64,000 bases of DNA from CAYJBH01 sp964368815 (GCA_964368815.1 CAYJDA010000003.1:1-64000), one strand, 5' to 3'; shown: positions 54,589 through 64,000, counted from the stretch's first letter. Program-made: numbers and translations. The notes: generated by a model not told the origin, from the letters alone.

Positions 54589-55733
54589 ACATCTACTGAA
54601 GACATAAATAGCGGTAATGGAAACCAATTTTTAGCAAAACTCGGTAGCGCACTTAGCTTTGAACCAAGATTTGAATTAACGCAAAACAACTCCTGCATTA
54701 CCTCATTTTCACACAAAGCTACAACAGCTTCACCATTTGAATCTTCTATCTCAACGATTTTATTTTTTAATGTAATTTTAATAGTTTTATTATTAATCGA
54801 TATTATTATACTGCCCTCTTCAAGCTCAGTATTTTCGGCTTTAAGTTCTAAAAATGCAGTTATCATTTTATTAATGTTTATCGGAAGAAAACTATGATTG
54901 CACCTTGAGTACACATCCTCACAGAATTCAGACAAAATTCCGGCATATTCACTCTGCAAAGGATTAAGCTTTACAGTAATCTCCTTTAAACCAACCTTTA
55001 GCATAAATTCTTTTATAAAAGAAGGCAGTAACTCTTTGCCGGAAACAAATATCTCACCAAGCTGTGAGCCATATTTGTAGAAATAGCCGCTTATCATATC
55101 ATCTTTATAAAGAGCATATAACTCCCCATTCCACGAAGACATAATATCTAAAAATCGTTGCTCCTCCCCTTCTCTTGCGCACAACAGCTGTGACGCATTG
55201 CATAATTCTTGTATTGCATTAATATCATTAGAATTGCCTTTAAAAACTCTCTCTACTACAATTCCCTTGAGTGATGTTGTGAGAAGGCTATGACGTAAAT
55301 TAGTAGAGGTGATGGTGAACACATGTTCTGTTCCGGATGGTGTAAAACCAAAATATTCATATCGTTGCCTCTGACCATCAAGCTCGCCTAAATCACAGCT
55401 ACGATTTATTTCTTCAACCGCTTCTGTCATCAGTTTTTTCATATGTCCTTTGCCACGCTCATATGGGTGAACAGAAACAGTGCCGATGCTCCCCACCTTT
55501 AGGGTGTGTTTGCCTACCTTTAAGTCAACCTTATCCAATAAAACAAGGCCTTTAATTTTACCGTCAACCCTACAAAGAAAGTGGTTTTCACTAAAATTAT
55601 ATCTGTCGGAATATAGCTTGGGAAGTAATGTTTTAAAGTTGTGAGGCTGATCGTTCATGCTAAATACCATATTAGCAAAATCAATGATATCCTCTTTATC
55701 AGCACTAGTGCCTTTACAATAATTAGTATCCAT
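54582..55733 (-). CDS. Eis-like GNAT-family N-acetyltransferase
   Basis: 383 residues, longer than a single GNAT domain. The N-terminal GNAT carries VGSIGTVSVHPYERGKGHMKKLM, whose R/GxGxx-like acetyl-CoA loop is typical. A second degenerate GNAT and an SCP2-like C-terminal domain follow, as in Eis-family enzymes. The substrate is unknown; antibiotic or cell-wall amine acetylation are both possible. The ATG at 55733 is preferred, with GGAG of the upstream TTG codon as its ribosome site. It lies at the end of the polysaccharide locus. Confidence 0.85.
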   Translation of the reverse strand: MDTNYCKGTSADKEDIIDFANMVFSMNDQPHNFKTLLPKLYSDRYNFSENHFLCRVDGKIKGLVLLDKVDLKVGKHTLKVGSIGTVSVHPYERGKGHMKKLMTEAVEEINRSCDLGELDGQRQRYEYFGFTPSGTEHVFTITSTNLRHSLLTTSLKGIVVERVFKGNSNDINAIQELCNASQLLCAREGEEQRFLDIMSSWNGELYALYKDDMISGYFYKYGSQLGEIFVSGKELLPSFIKEFMLKVGLKEITVKLNPLQSEYAGILSEFCEDVYSRCNHSFLPININKMITAFLELKAENTELEEGSIIISINNKTIKITLKNKIVEIEDSNGEAVVALCENEVMQELFCVNSNLGSKLSALPSFAKNWFPLPLFMSSVDVC

Positions 55734-55747
55734 ACCTATCTCCAAAA

Positions 55748-57109
55748 TTAAATAAGTTTTCTTATTTTTTGCTTTATTTCTTCAATTTCTGTTTCATTTG
55801 CGTAGTTTTGAAGTATTTTCTTTTTTGTGTGTTCATCCGGTACATCTACTTTATTTTTTTGTTTTATTCTTGTATCATATGTTTTTCTGCGTTGTTTAAA
55901 GTTTGTAAATGGTAATGGCGTGTTCATGGCAATAAAATCCATTACCGTTCCATATAAACTGTTTTCAATTTTTTCATAGTTAATATCGGCAAATAATTCT
56001 TTTCTTATCTCTTTTTCAAGACGAAGTTTATTTTTAATACAGTCAGAAAGAAATTTTGTTGTTTTTATATAGTTAGCCTCTTCTTCAAATAAGTAAAAAT
56101 GTTGCATTACCTGTTTGGGTATCGGAAAACTATATTCATTATTTTTTGTTGTTACCACAAAAGAGTCATAGTTTGTTATAAAATCAATATCCTGATAAAC
56201 AACCATATCTTTTTCCGGTGGAAGTGGAACCGGTCGCAATATATAACAACTTCGTCCGGATGCCCATATCTCGGCTATAGAGGTTGAAATCCATGTGTAA
56301 ATAACGTCGCAGTGTTTTATCCAGGGTTTTATAGAAAGTTCTCCGATTACATGTAAATTAGATAGTTTATCTTTAAGCTGTTTAAGAGGCTTGCTGTTAA
56401 TTTCTTCAGGGTGAGGACGGTAAACAATAGCCTCATTTGGGTTATCGCTAAGATAACGCTCAAACCATAAAAACAACTGTTTTTGTGTTTCTTCTGAGAT
56501 CTCTACCATGTCTTCTATATCCTGCGTTGAGGCAGCATAGTCTAAAAAGCTTTTTCGTTGATTGACCAAGGTAAATGAAGAGATAAATAACGAAACTTTG
56601 TTATAGCTGTCCAGATTAAATTTACTAAACAGTTCTTTTTTAGATACAAAAAAGCTGTCAAACTGAACTCGAAAAAGGTCAAGTGATGTATGGCCCGACA
56701 AACAAATGTTTTCAGGCTTTATCCCAATAACGTCTTTTAGATTATTATAATTCCATTGCCCCCAAGCAACATGAGAAATATTTTTTGCTGCACCCTTAAA
56801 AAACCATCGAAACTCTTTGTTTGCAAGTGTTTCTCGGGTTGCAACCTGCTCCCACTGTAGATTAACAATGTAGTTACAGTCGGTAACATGTCCAAGAAAA
56901 TATTTTATTGATGCCGTATCATACCCGGCACTGATTACTAAAACCTTACAGCTATATATTTTTTTCTCTTCAGGGTTTGCAACACAATACCAGCTGTTAA
57001 TAAACTTAACTGTATACCCCATTTCTTCTAATTTTACCGCCATAAGGCAGATGTTGTCGAGCTCTCTTGCTTTTCCCTCGTAAACAAACACAAAATCAAA
57101 TTTTTTCAT
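55748..57109 (-). CDS. Surface carbohydrate biosynthesis protein, GT-B-like
   Basis: 453 residues, no membrane helix. The C-terminal half has IVYRPHPEE and WISTSIAEIWASGRSCYILRP, the pattern of GT-B-fold enzymes of the capsule/CDP-glycerol transferase type, annotated in many bacteria as surface carbohydrate biosynthesis protein. It probably transfers a sugar or polyol phosphate during assembly of the exported polymer. It overlaps the upstream gene by one base (TAATG). Donor and acceptor are unknown. Confidence 0.7.
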   Translation of the reverse strand: MKKFDFVFVYEGKARELDNICLMAVKLEEMGYTVKFINSWYCVANPEEKKIYSCKVLVISAGYDTASIKYFLGHVTDCNYIVNLQWEQVATRETLANKEFRWFFKGAAKNISHVAWGQWNYNNLKDVIGIKPENICLSGHTSLDLFRVQFDSFFVSKKELFSKFNLDSYNKVSLFISSFTLVNQRKSFLDYAASTQDIEDMVEISEETQKQLFLWFERYLSDNPNEAIVYRPHPEEINSKPLKQLKDKLSNLHVIGELSIKPWIKHCDVIYTWISTSIAEIWASGRSCYILRPVPLPPEKDMVVYQDIDFITNYDSFVVTTKNNEYSFPIPKQVMQHFYLFEEEANYIKTTKFLSDCIKNKLRLEKEIRKELFADINYEKIENSLYGTVMDFIAMNTPLPFTNFKQRRKTYDTRIKQKNKVDVPDEHTKKKILQNYANETEIEEIKQKIRKLI

Positions 57110-58482
57110 TATACCTCTGTTAAAATATCAAAATTAAAATATGCAGCCTTGCTTTTGTTTTTTATCATAGTAAGTTCAATATTACTTACTTCATTTAAAG
57201 GAATGTTTGGAACCATTTCTATTCCATCTGGATTATCTGCCGGTAAAAGCGGGTAGTCGATTGTACAAACTTTGACACCAAGATAACCACATAATTCAAC
57301 AATTGAAGATGGGGTTGAAATTACAAGTTTGCTACAAAGAATATCCGGATAAAGGGTTTTTGCAGTACTTTCACTTACCAAAAAATTATACTTTTCAATT
57401 AATTTTGCATCATGCTCGCGATATAGTGTACTCCCGGGTTTATATCTAACCCTAACGGGAATATTAGTTTTTTTAGAGAGCCTATAAAGCTCAGCAAAAA
57501 GTGTGTTTCGCCAGATAATTATTTGATCCTCCACCTTGCTGTCCTGTGTTGGAATATCTGAAAGCATCAAGTTTATATATTCTTTTTTTGAATTATAATT
57601 ATCTATTGTATCACGAATAAGTTCAATACACCCGGCAACAATAAATTCAACGCTCTGATTAAAAGCCGGTAAGATTTTATATGAATTATCGTTAATAACA
57701 ATATCATTTTCATCCCAAACCAGATGTTTATTAACAAAGGTAAGTCGCATTGGTTTGTTTACCGAAACATCAAAATCAGAATATTTATAGGTGTGATGTT
57801 CAATTTGCTTTGTAATAATTTCAAGCTCATTACATGCATCACAGATAATAAGATCAGCTGCATTATATTGATTTATTGTTATAAAGCCGGTTATTTTTCC
57901 CTTACGTAAAAGCCGCTTAAGTCTTTTTTTTTGTAATTTATACTGAAACTCTAACGTTGAAAGAAGGTCACTAAGTTTTTTTGTATCGCTTAATCCCGAA
58001 AACACATAGTCTTGATAATTTAATATTGCCAAAGCAAGTTTTTTTCCAATAACGGAATCACGGGAGAATACGAAATTGTTTGAATTTTTATCTTTGATTT
58101 TATTGATAAAATTTTCACGTGTAACTATTTTCTGATTTATTATTGCAATATCTTCATTTGTACTTAGCCAGTTATATGCATCAGAGTATCTTGGGTTGCT
58201 AACAAATGTATCAGACAGCAGAATATATCTACTGTCAGGATTAAAGTTGTTATAGCCAAAAAAGCTTAGCCCTTTATTTAATAAAAAGGTAGGAATGTTT
58301 GAAATATAGTTATCGAATTCAAATATCCTAAGTCTTTTTGCATGATATTCACCAAAGAGTGTTTTTAATCTATATTGAATTAAAAGCAATAATGGTCGAA
58401 TATTTTTGTGTTTTTCATATAGCTCAGAACCTAATGATTTTTCAAGTTCTTGCTGAGGAAAATAAAAAACATCATGGTTCAT
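57109..58482 (-). CDS. Putative surface polysaccharide glycosyltransferase, unrecognised family
   Basis: 457 residues, cytoplasmic. I do not recognise its N-terminal half. The end resembles GT-B nucleotide-sugar sites (LVISTPSSIVELCGYLGVKVCTID). Its position, between the Wzt gene (11-bp overlap) and the surface carbohydrate gene, says that it works in the same polymer pathway. GGGAGG precedes its ATG. It could be a polysialyl- or polyol-phosphate transferase relative; low certainty. Confidence 0.6.
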   Translation of the reverse strand: MNHDVFYFPQQELEKSLGSELYEKHKNIRPLLLLIQYRLKTLFGEYHAKRLRIFEFDNYISNIPTFLLNKGLSFFGYNNFNPDSRYILLSDTFVSNPRYSDAYNWLSTNEDIAIINQKIVTRENFINKIKDKNSNNFVFSRDSVIGKKLALAILNYQDYVFSGLSDTKKLSDLLSTLEFQYKLQKKRLKRLLRKGKITGFITINQYNAADLIICDACNELEIITKQIEHHTYKYSDFDVSVNKPMRLTFVNKHLVWDENDIVINDNSYKILPAFNQSVEFIVAGCIELIRDTIDNYNSKKEYINLMLSDIPTQDSKVEDQIIIWRNTLFAELYRLSKKTNIPVRVRYKPGSTLYREHDAKLIEKYNFLVSESTAKTLYPDILCSKLVISTPSSIVELCGYLGVKVCTIDYPLLPADNPDGIEMVPNIPLNEVSNIELTMIKNKSKAAYFNFDILTEV

Positions 58483-59731
58483 TTTTTTCCTCCCTGCTCA
58501 AAGGAATAACCATACTACTCCAACTGCCGGGCCAAACAACGTCATCCTGATTATCATTTTCAACTATTTGAAATGAAATTGCCGATGATTGTGCTCCATG
58601 ATCATGATAAGCAGAAAGATTATACATACCTAAATACAGGTCACATTCATAGTTGCCAACACTTAGCTGTGACACATCAATTTCAATAATATTTTCGAGT
58701 TCAACATCAATATTATCAACATTCATAGTAGTAGATAACATTGTTGCAATGCACTGATTACAAAATTTTATCTGAACATTAAATCTTATTCCGTTTAACT
58801 TTCGTTTTGCAATCCATTTAATCAAAACTTTAATTTTTTGGTTGGAATTATAGCAACCATTCTCGGAGTTAAGCAGATTGGTTTCGGTAATATATGCATC
58901 ATATCTTTGTTTAGCATTAACATCAAATTGTCTTTTAGTGTTTACGTTTATGGATTGATTAGAGTATATTTCTATACCTTTTTCAACGTCTCCGTCAAAT
59001 ACTACCACACCTTTACTTAGAACCACTACCCTGTTGCATAGTTGTCTTACGGTAGCCATGTTATGGCTAACATAAAGAACGGTTCTACCCTCCTGTTGAG
59101 CAGAATCACTCATTCTTGATAAACATTTTTTTTGAAAATTAACATCTCCTACCGCCAATACCTCGTCCATTATCATAATTTCACTGTCGAGATGAGAGGC
59201 AACAGCAAAGGCCAGCTTTACATACATTCCGCTCGAATATCTTTTAACGGGAGTATCAATAAAATCTCCACACTCACTAAATTCAATAATTCCATCAATT
59301 TTTGAATCGATTTCAGAACGTGACATACCAAGTATAGCACCGTTCATGTATATGTTTTCTCGACCGGTCATCTCAGCATTAAAGCCGGTTCCAACCTCTA
59401 ACATACTTGCAACCCTACCTCGAAGAATCACCTCTCCGTCAGTTGGTGCGGTTACCCGAGAAAGTATTTTTAATAATGTACTCTTGCCTGCCCCATTGCC
59501 ACCAATGATACCTACAGCCTCACCGGGATAAACATTAAAGCTAACACCGTTTAAAGCCATAAAGGTAGTGCCAATCAACCGCTCTTCCTGAAAAAGTGGT
59601 TTGTTTGGATCTTCTTTTTTTCTGATTTTTGCCCATAAAGATTGTAGGTCAGCCGTTAACGTGCCGCCACCAATTTGGCCAACACGATATCTTTTTTTAA
59701 TATTCTTAATTTCAATTATTGGGTTATTCAC
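58472..59731 (-). CDS. Polysaccharide ABC exporter, ATP-binding subunit (Wzt/TagH type)
   Basis: 419 residues. Walker A GGNGAGKST, signature YSSGMYVKLAFA, Walker B IMIMDEVLAVGD, then a C-terminal beta-sandwich (about 280-405) like the Wzt carbohydrate-binding domain, which in O-antigen systems recognises the chain-terminating group. The GTG at 59731, with TAGGAG directly before it, is the likely start; an ATG 12 codons upstream lies inside the permease gene. It pairs with the permease upstream to export a finished glycan or teichoic-acid-like polymer. Confidence 0.92.
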   Translation of the reverse strand: MNNPIIEIKNIKKRYRVGQIGGGTLTADLQSLWAKIRKKEDPNKPLFQEERLIGTTFMALNGVSFNVYPGEAVGIIGGNGAGKSTLLKILSRVTAPTDGEVILRGRVASMLEVGTGFNAEMTGRENIYMNGAILGMSRSEIDSKIDGIIEFSECGDFIDTPVKRYSSGMYVKLAFAVASHLDSEIMIMDEVLAVGDVNFQKKCLSRMSDSAQQEGRTVLYVSHNMATVRQLCNRVVVLSKGVVVFDGDVEKGIEIYSNQSINVNTKRQFDVNAKQRYDAYITETNLLNSENGCYNSNQKIKVLIKWIAKRKLNGIRFNVQIKFCNQCIATMLSTTMNVDNIDVELENIIEIDVSQLSVGNYECDLYLGMYNLSAYHDHGAQSSAISFQIVENDNQDDVVWPGSWSSMVIPLSREEKNEP

Positions 59732-59738
59732 ATCACTC

Positions 59739-60578
59739 CTAAATGGTATCGATAAATGTTTTTTCAACTTTATTAAATAGTTTTATTCCTACCATCAATA
59801 AAATTAAGGTAATAATAATAGAAAGAGCCCAGTAACCAACCATTAACTCATCGGTTGAAAATAGAATAAATCTAAAGTTGTGTATTATAGGTGTCATCGG
59901 ATTTATGAGTAACAACTGTCGCATGATACCGCCTGTTTGGGAAATAGGATAAACAACCGGTGATGCATACATCCACAGCTGTAAGCCAAAGCCAACAGCA
60001 ATTGCAAGGTCACGATATTTTGTTGTAAGACTGGAAATAATTATTCCAACTCCAAGTGCAAGAAGAATAACCTGTAATAATAATAAAGGTAGTAATAAAA
60101 TATAGGGCGATAATGTTAAACTCTCACCTGATAAATAGAAGTATATCCAAAATATTATCAGCATTGCAAACTGAATTAAAAAATTAATAAATGCACTTAA
60201 AATTTGAGATATTGGAACTGTTATTCTTGGAAAATATATTTTGCCAAAAATATTAGCATTAGCCAAAAATGTATTAGCAGTATTAACTATTGAGGTATTA
60301 AACAGCCCCCATATAGTATTACCGGCAAGATAAAACAAAAATTGTGGAACTCCATCGGTGGATAGTCCTGCAAAACCACCAAAAATAAATGTGAAAACTA
60401 CACTTGTTAACAACGGATTAAGAACTAACCATAATGGTCCTAAAATTGTTTGCTTATAAACAAGTTTAAAGTTACGTTCAACAAAAAGTACTATTAAATC
60501 TCTATATCTCCAAGCTTCTTTTAGATCAAAGCTACTTTTTTGTGCTTTAATAACGGTGTAGTACCGATTATCTTCCAT
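59739..60578 (-). CDS. Polysaccharide ABC exporter, permease subunit (Wzm/TagG type)
   Basis: 279 residues, six transmembrane helices. The segment VKYKQTILGPLW-like YKQTILGPLWLVLNPLLTSVVFTFIFG is characteristic of the ABC-2 polysaccharide permeases. GAGGAGG precedes its ATG. It begins the wzm-wzt block with its own promoter in the 88-bp gap after the GT2 gene. Both subunits form the channel for an undecaprenyl-linked polymer. Confidence 0.93.
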   Translation of the reverse strand: MEDNRYYTVIKAQKSSFDLKEAWRYRDLIVLFVERNFKLVYKQTILGPLWLVLNPLLTSVVFTFIFGGFAGLSTDGVPQFLFYLAGNTIWGLFNTSIVNTANTFLANANIFGKIYFPRITVPISQILSAFINFLIQFAMLIIFWIYFYLSGESLTLSPYILLLPLLLLQVILLALGVGIIISSLTTKYRDLAIAVGFGLQLWMYASPVVYPISQTGGIMRQLLLINPMTPIIHNFRFILFSTDELMVGYWALSIIITLILLMVGIKLFNKVEKTFIDTI

Positions 60579-60618
60579 CGTCCTCCTCTAAAAGCTTTTA
60601 TTATTAAAGATTCTACAT

Positions 60619-60652
60619 GCTAAATTATAGCATATAAATCATTGTTTGTATA
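60619..60652 (-). promoter_or_regulatory. Promoter of the wzm-wzt block with palindromic -10
   Basis: On the minus strand: TATACA (60647-60652), 17 bp spacer, TATAAT (60624-60629) with a TGC extension. The -10 lies inside the palindrome TGCTA-N5-TAGCA (60619-60633), possibly an operator. Confidence 0.65.
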
Positions 60653-60666
60653 GTGGTAGGATCGTG

Positions 60667-61620
60667 TTACTTAAATATTAATCTATAAATTCGGCAATAA
60701 AGTTTCGGAAAATATTTAAAACATTTTAACTTTATTTTATCGGTAAAATTAAGAAGTGGGTTTGATTTAAGAATATAATATAAATCGGAAAATAGTTTAT
60801 ATATTTCTGTTGCTGTACTACTGTCGTTTATTATGCAATAAGGATAAGACCCACAAAAGAAAAGATAAAAATTTAATGCTTGTTTATTAATCGCATCATT
60901 TAATCCATATTTTTTTAGTAGAATTACCCTGTCAGCAAACGCATACAGCCTGTCGGTATTTCTATAAAAATTTTTATCGTGCGTAATACCGTTAAGATTT
61001 TCACGGTATTGATATAAAACATCGCTAATAACTGTTATTTTTTCGCAGCTATTAATAAAACGATGCGTTACCATCTCATCTTCACAAATTTTTCCAACAG
61101 GAAAAGGGTTTGCTTTAGCAATCTCAATCCGGCAAAATTTAAAACAAACTGTAATCAAAGAAAGGTTGTTATTGCAGAACTGCTTGAGCATTTCAATTTT
61201 ACTATAGCTTCCGGGCGTTATAAAATCATCATTGGAATCTATGTATTCTTCGCCGCTTTTTGTATTTCGAAACATTTCATATCTAAATAAAACCATATCA
61301 CAATCTAAAATATGTTTATTTAAAATCATAAGCGTATTCTTATCAATTCTGTCGTCTGAATCAAGAAATAATAAATATTCCCCCTTAGCGGCAGCTATAC
61401 CAATGTTGCGAGTTTCCGATACACCACTGTTAGTTTTATGAATAACTTTAACCCTGCTGTCTAGCAGTGAATAATCATCACATATTTTACCACTTTCATC
61501 GGTGCTGCCATCATTAATAAGTATTACCTCAAAATCATGGTAAGTTTGAGATAAAACGCTATCAATACACTCATTTAGATACGCTTGAACATTATAAACA
61601 GGAATAATAACCGAGGTCAT
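60667..61620 (-). CDS. Glycosyltransferase family 2
   Basis: 317 residues. The GT-A nucleotide-binding start is SVIIPVYNVQAYLNECIDSVL, with INDGSTDESG and the metal motif LDSDD. A helical C-terminal part of about 120 residues follows. It probably adds a sugar to the growing surface polymer; donor unknown. Its ATG overlaps the end of the next GT2 gene by four bases, and AAGGAG precedes it. Confidence 0.92.
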   Translation of the reverse strand: MTSVIIPVYNVQAYLNECIDSVLSQTYHDFEVILINDGSTDESGKICDDYSLLDSRVKVIHKTNSGVSETRNIGIAAAKGEYLLFLDSDDRIDKNTLMILNKHILDCDMVLFRYEMFRNTKSGEEYIDSNDDFITPGSYSKIEMLKQFCNNNLSLITVCFKFCRIEIAKANPFPVGKICEDEMVTHRFINSCEKITVISDVLYQYRENLNGITHDKNFYRNTDRLYAFADRVILLKKYGLNDAINKQALNFYLFFCGSYPYCIINDSSTATEIYKLFSDLYYILKSNPLLNFTDKIKLKCFKYFPKLYCRIYRLIFK

Positions 61621-62630
61621 TGATGGGCTCCTTTTTTATTAATAAATTTTTTAACCGTACATGCAAACGATATTATTAATTCGATTTTTGTTTTAACAGA
61701 CAAACGACAAAGCGTCATATTTAAACCCTTGCTGTTTATTTCTTCAGAATTTAATAATAAATTGTAATAAACGTTATTGCTGTAAATTCTGTGTAAAATA
61801 TTATTACGTTCTTTAAACGTAAGATTATTTGTAGAGATAACTGCCTGCATAAATTGCAAATACACGCCCCTACGTAGCATTTCTTCAGGAGATTCCGGCG
61901 AGATAAAACCGGTTTTATCTAAAAACGCTTTATAGTACTCCACCTTAGCCTCTATAATATCCAAAAGATTGTAGCTTCCCCTGTTAGAGGATGAGGATTG
62001 ATGTATTCTATATAGATATAATTCTTTATTGATGTATTTAAAGCTGTTCATTACCTCAAACACCTTCAAATTAAAATATGTTTCCTCGTTTAAATTTTTA
62101 TCTGTATCAAAAAAAATGTTGTATTTTTTAATTAATTCTAAACGATAAAGCGAAAAACATACCGAGCCGATTCCAACAGTGTATACATCTGCAAACTTAG
62201 CATATACTTCATGGCGGTCAATAGCTGTAAAGCTATTGACGTTTTCGTCTACCGGCTTTCCGGTTGCCATGTAATATCTTGCTGAAAAGGTTACCATGTC
62301 GCTCTCGCCGGCTGATATGGTGGTATGCAATACATTTAGCCAATCTTTTTCCAATAGATCATCACTATCAACAAATGTGATGTATCTGCCTGTAGCTGCC
62401 CGAATACCTTTGTTTCTTGCAGTTGAAACGCCGCTGTTTTTTTGATGAATAACGGTTATATTATTATAGGAAGATGAAAATTCGTCACATATTTTTCCGC
62501 TGCTATCTGCGCTTCCGTCATTAATAAGAATAATCTCACAACTATCGGACATCTGCACCAATATGCTTTCTAAACAACTATTTAAATATTTTTCGGTATT
62601 GAATACCGGAATGATAATTGTGAGTAACAA
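61617..62630 (-). CDS. Glycosyltransferase family 2
   Basis: 337 residues. The GT-A motifs are TIIIPVFNTEKYLNSCLESIL, LINDGSADSSG and VDSDD, with a helical C-terminal part. It resembles its downstream neighbour (about the same length and order), so they may be paralogues acting on successive sugars. It starts with TTG (62628-62630) behind AAAGGAG and ends overlapping the next ATG. Confidence 0.92.
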   Translation of the reverse strand: MLLTIIIPVFNTEKYLNSCLESILVQMSDSCEIILINDGSADSSGKICDEFSSSYNNITVIHQKNSGVSTARNKGIRAATGRYITFVDSDDLLEKDWLNVLHTTISAGESDMVTFSARYYMATGKPVDENVNSFTAIDRHEVYAKFADVYTVGIGSVCFSLYRLELIKKYNIFFDTDKNLNEETYFNLKVFEVMNSFKYINKELYLYRIHQSSSSNRGSYNLLDIIEAKVEYYKAFLDKTGFISPESPEEMLRRGVYLQFMQAVISTNNLTFKERNNILHRIYSNNVYYNLLLNSEEINSKGLNMTLCRLSVKTKIELIISFACTVKKFINKKGAHQ

Positions 62631-62644
62631 AATTCTCCTTTATT

Positions 62645-63790
62645 TTATTTATCTAAGCTACACGGCCCGTTTTTAATAGGACTTTCTATGCCCCCATTTA
62701 AAAGGTGTTGCGAGAGAATAACAAGGTTTTTTGAAGCATTTTCTGCCGACCACTCATTAGCTATAGTGTTTTTTGCATTTGTAGATAATTTTTTTCTCAG
62801 ATCGGTTTCAGTACATAGTCGCATAGTATCATAAAATAGCTTAAGATCATCACCCTCCTTAAACATAAACCCGTTATCCCCCTCCTTAACAAGATAAGGG
62901 ACACTACCAGCTGAACTACAGGCAACTACAGCACACGCACAGCTCATAGCTTCATTAACAACAGCTCCCCACCCTTCGTTAGCATCGCTGGTAAATAAAA
63001 AAACATCTGTGCTTTCAAGTACCGTAATTACCTCATTGTTTTTCATATTCCCAACAAATTCAACAGAGCCGGATAAATTATAAGAGAAACATTTTTCTTC
63101 CCATTCTGCTCTGCAATCACCGTCGCCGATTAGCTTGAGTTTAAAATCAATATTTTTTTCTTTAAGAAAATTAGCAACCTCTATTGCTTTTTCTCCGTGT
63201 TTCCAGCTAATCATTCTTCCGACCCAAGTAATAATAATCTTTTCATTGCGTGATTTTAAAAATAATAGATCTTCGGTTGATTTATCGCTACCTTTGGGGA
63301 AATATCCCCACCTATACGCCTTGTTTTTATATGCATTAACTTTTAAATAATCTCCAGCGGTATATGCGCTGGCACACAGCATATAAAGAGGACGATTATA
63401 ATAAACAGTATTGCCTTTAATCATACATGCAATTGAAATAGGATTTTTATTATTTTTACTTAAAGGTTTAAATGCTCTTTCGCTATAACGAAAAAGAACT
63501 TTGCCACTTTTAATTCTTCTGCGAAAAATCCACTCAGGAGCGCTACCAATAACTACTATATCACTATTATCGCATAGGTATAACATTTTTTTATGATTAT
63601 CTTCGTTAAGATATGATGGTAGGCAAAAAGAATGGTTTAAATTTATATCGTCAAACCCTTTTGTAACTTCTTTTTGATTGAATGGCTGTGTGGCAACAAA
63701 AATAAATTTATCCCCTAACAACTTTACCATACACTGACAAAAATATAGCTGGTGCGGAACTAGAAAATTAGAAAAAAAGGTTATTGTCAT
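62645..63790 (-). CDS. Glycosyltransferase family 4 (GT-B)
   Basis: 381 residues. The C-terminal GT-B domain has VGRMISWKHGEKAIEVA, KLIGDGDC and FTSDANEGWGAVVNEAMSC, the EX7E motif of retaining GT4 enzymes. The N-terminal half (MTITFFSNFLVPHQLYFC) is typical of the acceptor domain. It is 14 bp upstream of the GT2 genes and its start overlaps the stop of the previous gene by four bases. Sugar specificity is unknown. Confidence 0.92.
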   Translation of the reverse strand: MTITFFSNFLVPHQLYFCQCMVKLLGDKFIFVATQPFNQKEVTKGFDDINLNHSFCLPSYLNEDNHKKMLYLCDNSDIVVIGSAPEWIFRRRIKSGKVLFRYSERAFKPLSKNNKNPISIACMIKGNTVYYNRPLYMLCASAYTAGDYLKVNAYKNKAYRWGYFPKGSDKSTEDLLFLKSRNEKIIITWVGRMISWKHGEKAIEVANFLKEKNIDFKLKLIGDGDCRAEWEEKCFSYNLSGSVEFVGNMKNNEVITVLESTDVFLFTSDANEGWGAVVNEAMSCACAVVACSSAGSVPYLVKEGDNGFMFKEGDDLKLFYDTMRLCTETDLRKKLSTNAKNTIANEWSAENASKNLVILSQHLLNGGIESPIKNGPCSLDK

Positions 63791-64000
63791 TCCCCTTCTC
63801 CTTCGCCCGAGATGATTTTGTTATACACCTTTATGAGCTCTTGAATATTATTGTATCTATCATGTGTTTTAAGTGCATGTTCTCTTGCTAAAACGGCTTT
63901 TTTTTCTAATATTTCGGGGTTATCAAGTGCAAATTCAATTTTTTTCATCATGTCTTGATCATCTAAATGTTTATAGAGTATCCCCTCATCGTTTGAAAGA
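63787..64000 (-). CDS. Glycosyltransferase, C-terminal part (gene runs off the window)
   Basis: About 70 codons, too short to classify fully. The translated end (…LYKHLDDQDMMKKIEFA, then NPEILEKKAVLAREHALK) is a helix pair typical of the C-terminus of GT4 enzymes. It ends in TGA overlapping the ATG of the 381-residue gene (ATGA). The start lies beyond 64000. Confidence 0.75.
   Translation of the reverse strand, partial: LSNDEGILYKHLDDQDMMKKIEFALDNPEILEKKAVLAREHALKTHDRYNNIQELIKVYNKIISGEGEGE

Overview
This 64 kb window is chromosomal DNA from a low-GC, Gram-positive, spore-forming member of the Clostridia. The spoIIAA-spoIIAB-sigF operon, RNase J, the Firmicutes-type order tilS-hpt-ftsH, strong AGGAGG ribosome binding sites and TTG/GTG starts all point there. 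An uncultured Oscillospirales-like lineage is my guess, not a demonstrated placement. A run of exactly 100 N (48095-48194), flanked by an identical 55-bp sequence on both sides, marks this as a draft, probably metagenome-derived, assembly.

Left third (1-28.6 kb) is mostly core genome. A possible 102-bp tandem repeat sits at the left edge. It is followed on the minus strand by spoIIAA-spoIIAB-sigF and by queA-tgt-yajC-(TIGR04086 membrane protein). queA diverges from asd-dapA-dapB-capA, the lysine/diaminopimelate arm plus a CapA-like lipoprotein, and the two divergent promoters appear to share one -35 box. Next come rlmD (minus), galK, a flavin reductase, and two plus-strand clusters: rnj-rplI-dnaB-tilS and hpt-ftsH-parE-parC-pfkA-lipoprotein. 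valS follows with its own promoter. The parE/parC pair is divergent, with a non-canonical quinolone-determining region, and pfkA has an atypical nucleotide-site signature.

Middle (28.6-39 kb) holds an EamA permease, a large GH2 beta-galactosidase (which with galK implies lactose/galactose use), a decayed IS3-family insertion sequence, an XRE regulator with a helical C-terminus, a radical-SAM/DUF4130-type DNA metabolism pair, a membrane diguanylate cyclase that seems to start with ATT, and a Gfo/Idh/MocA oxidoreductase.

The most interesting block is 39-51 kb, two divergent second-messenger operons. On the minus strand a 1463-residue PAS/GAF/GGDEF/GGDEF/EAL protein is translationally coupled to a PTS EIIC-like membrane protein. 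On the plus strand a metallo-beta-lactamase-fold hydrolase, a GAF-HD-GYP phosphodiesterase, a membrane-anchored FecR-domain protein with a long Asp/Asn-rich tail, a CHASE2 class III cyclase and a helical protein of unknown function run as one transcription unit. I infer a signalling module coupling an extracytoplasmic FecR/CHASE2 sensor to cAMP and c-di-GMP turnover.

Right end (51-64 kb): a DEAD-box RNA helicase with a leader terminator, then a long minus-strand surface-polysaccharide locus. In transcription order this is a partial glycosyltransferase, a GT4, two GT2 enzymes, the Wzm/Wzt export ABC transporter, two predicted surface-carbohydrate glycosyltransferases of uncertain family, an Eis-like acetyltransferase and recQ. 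No rRNA, canonical tRNA, CRISPR array or prophage was seen.
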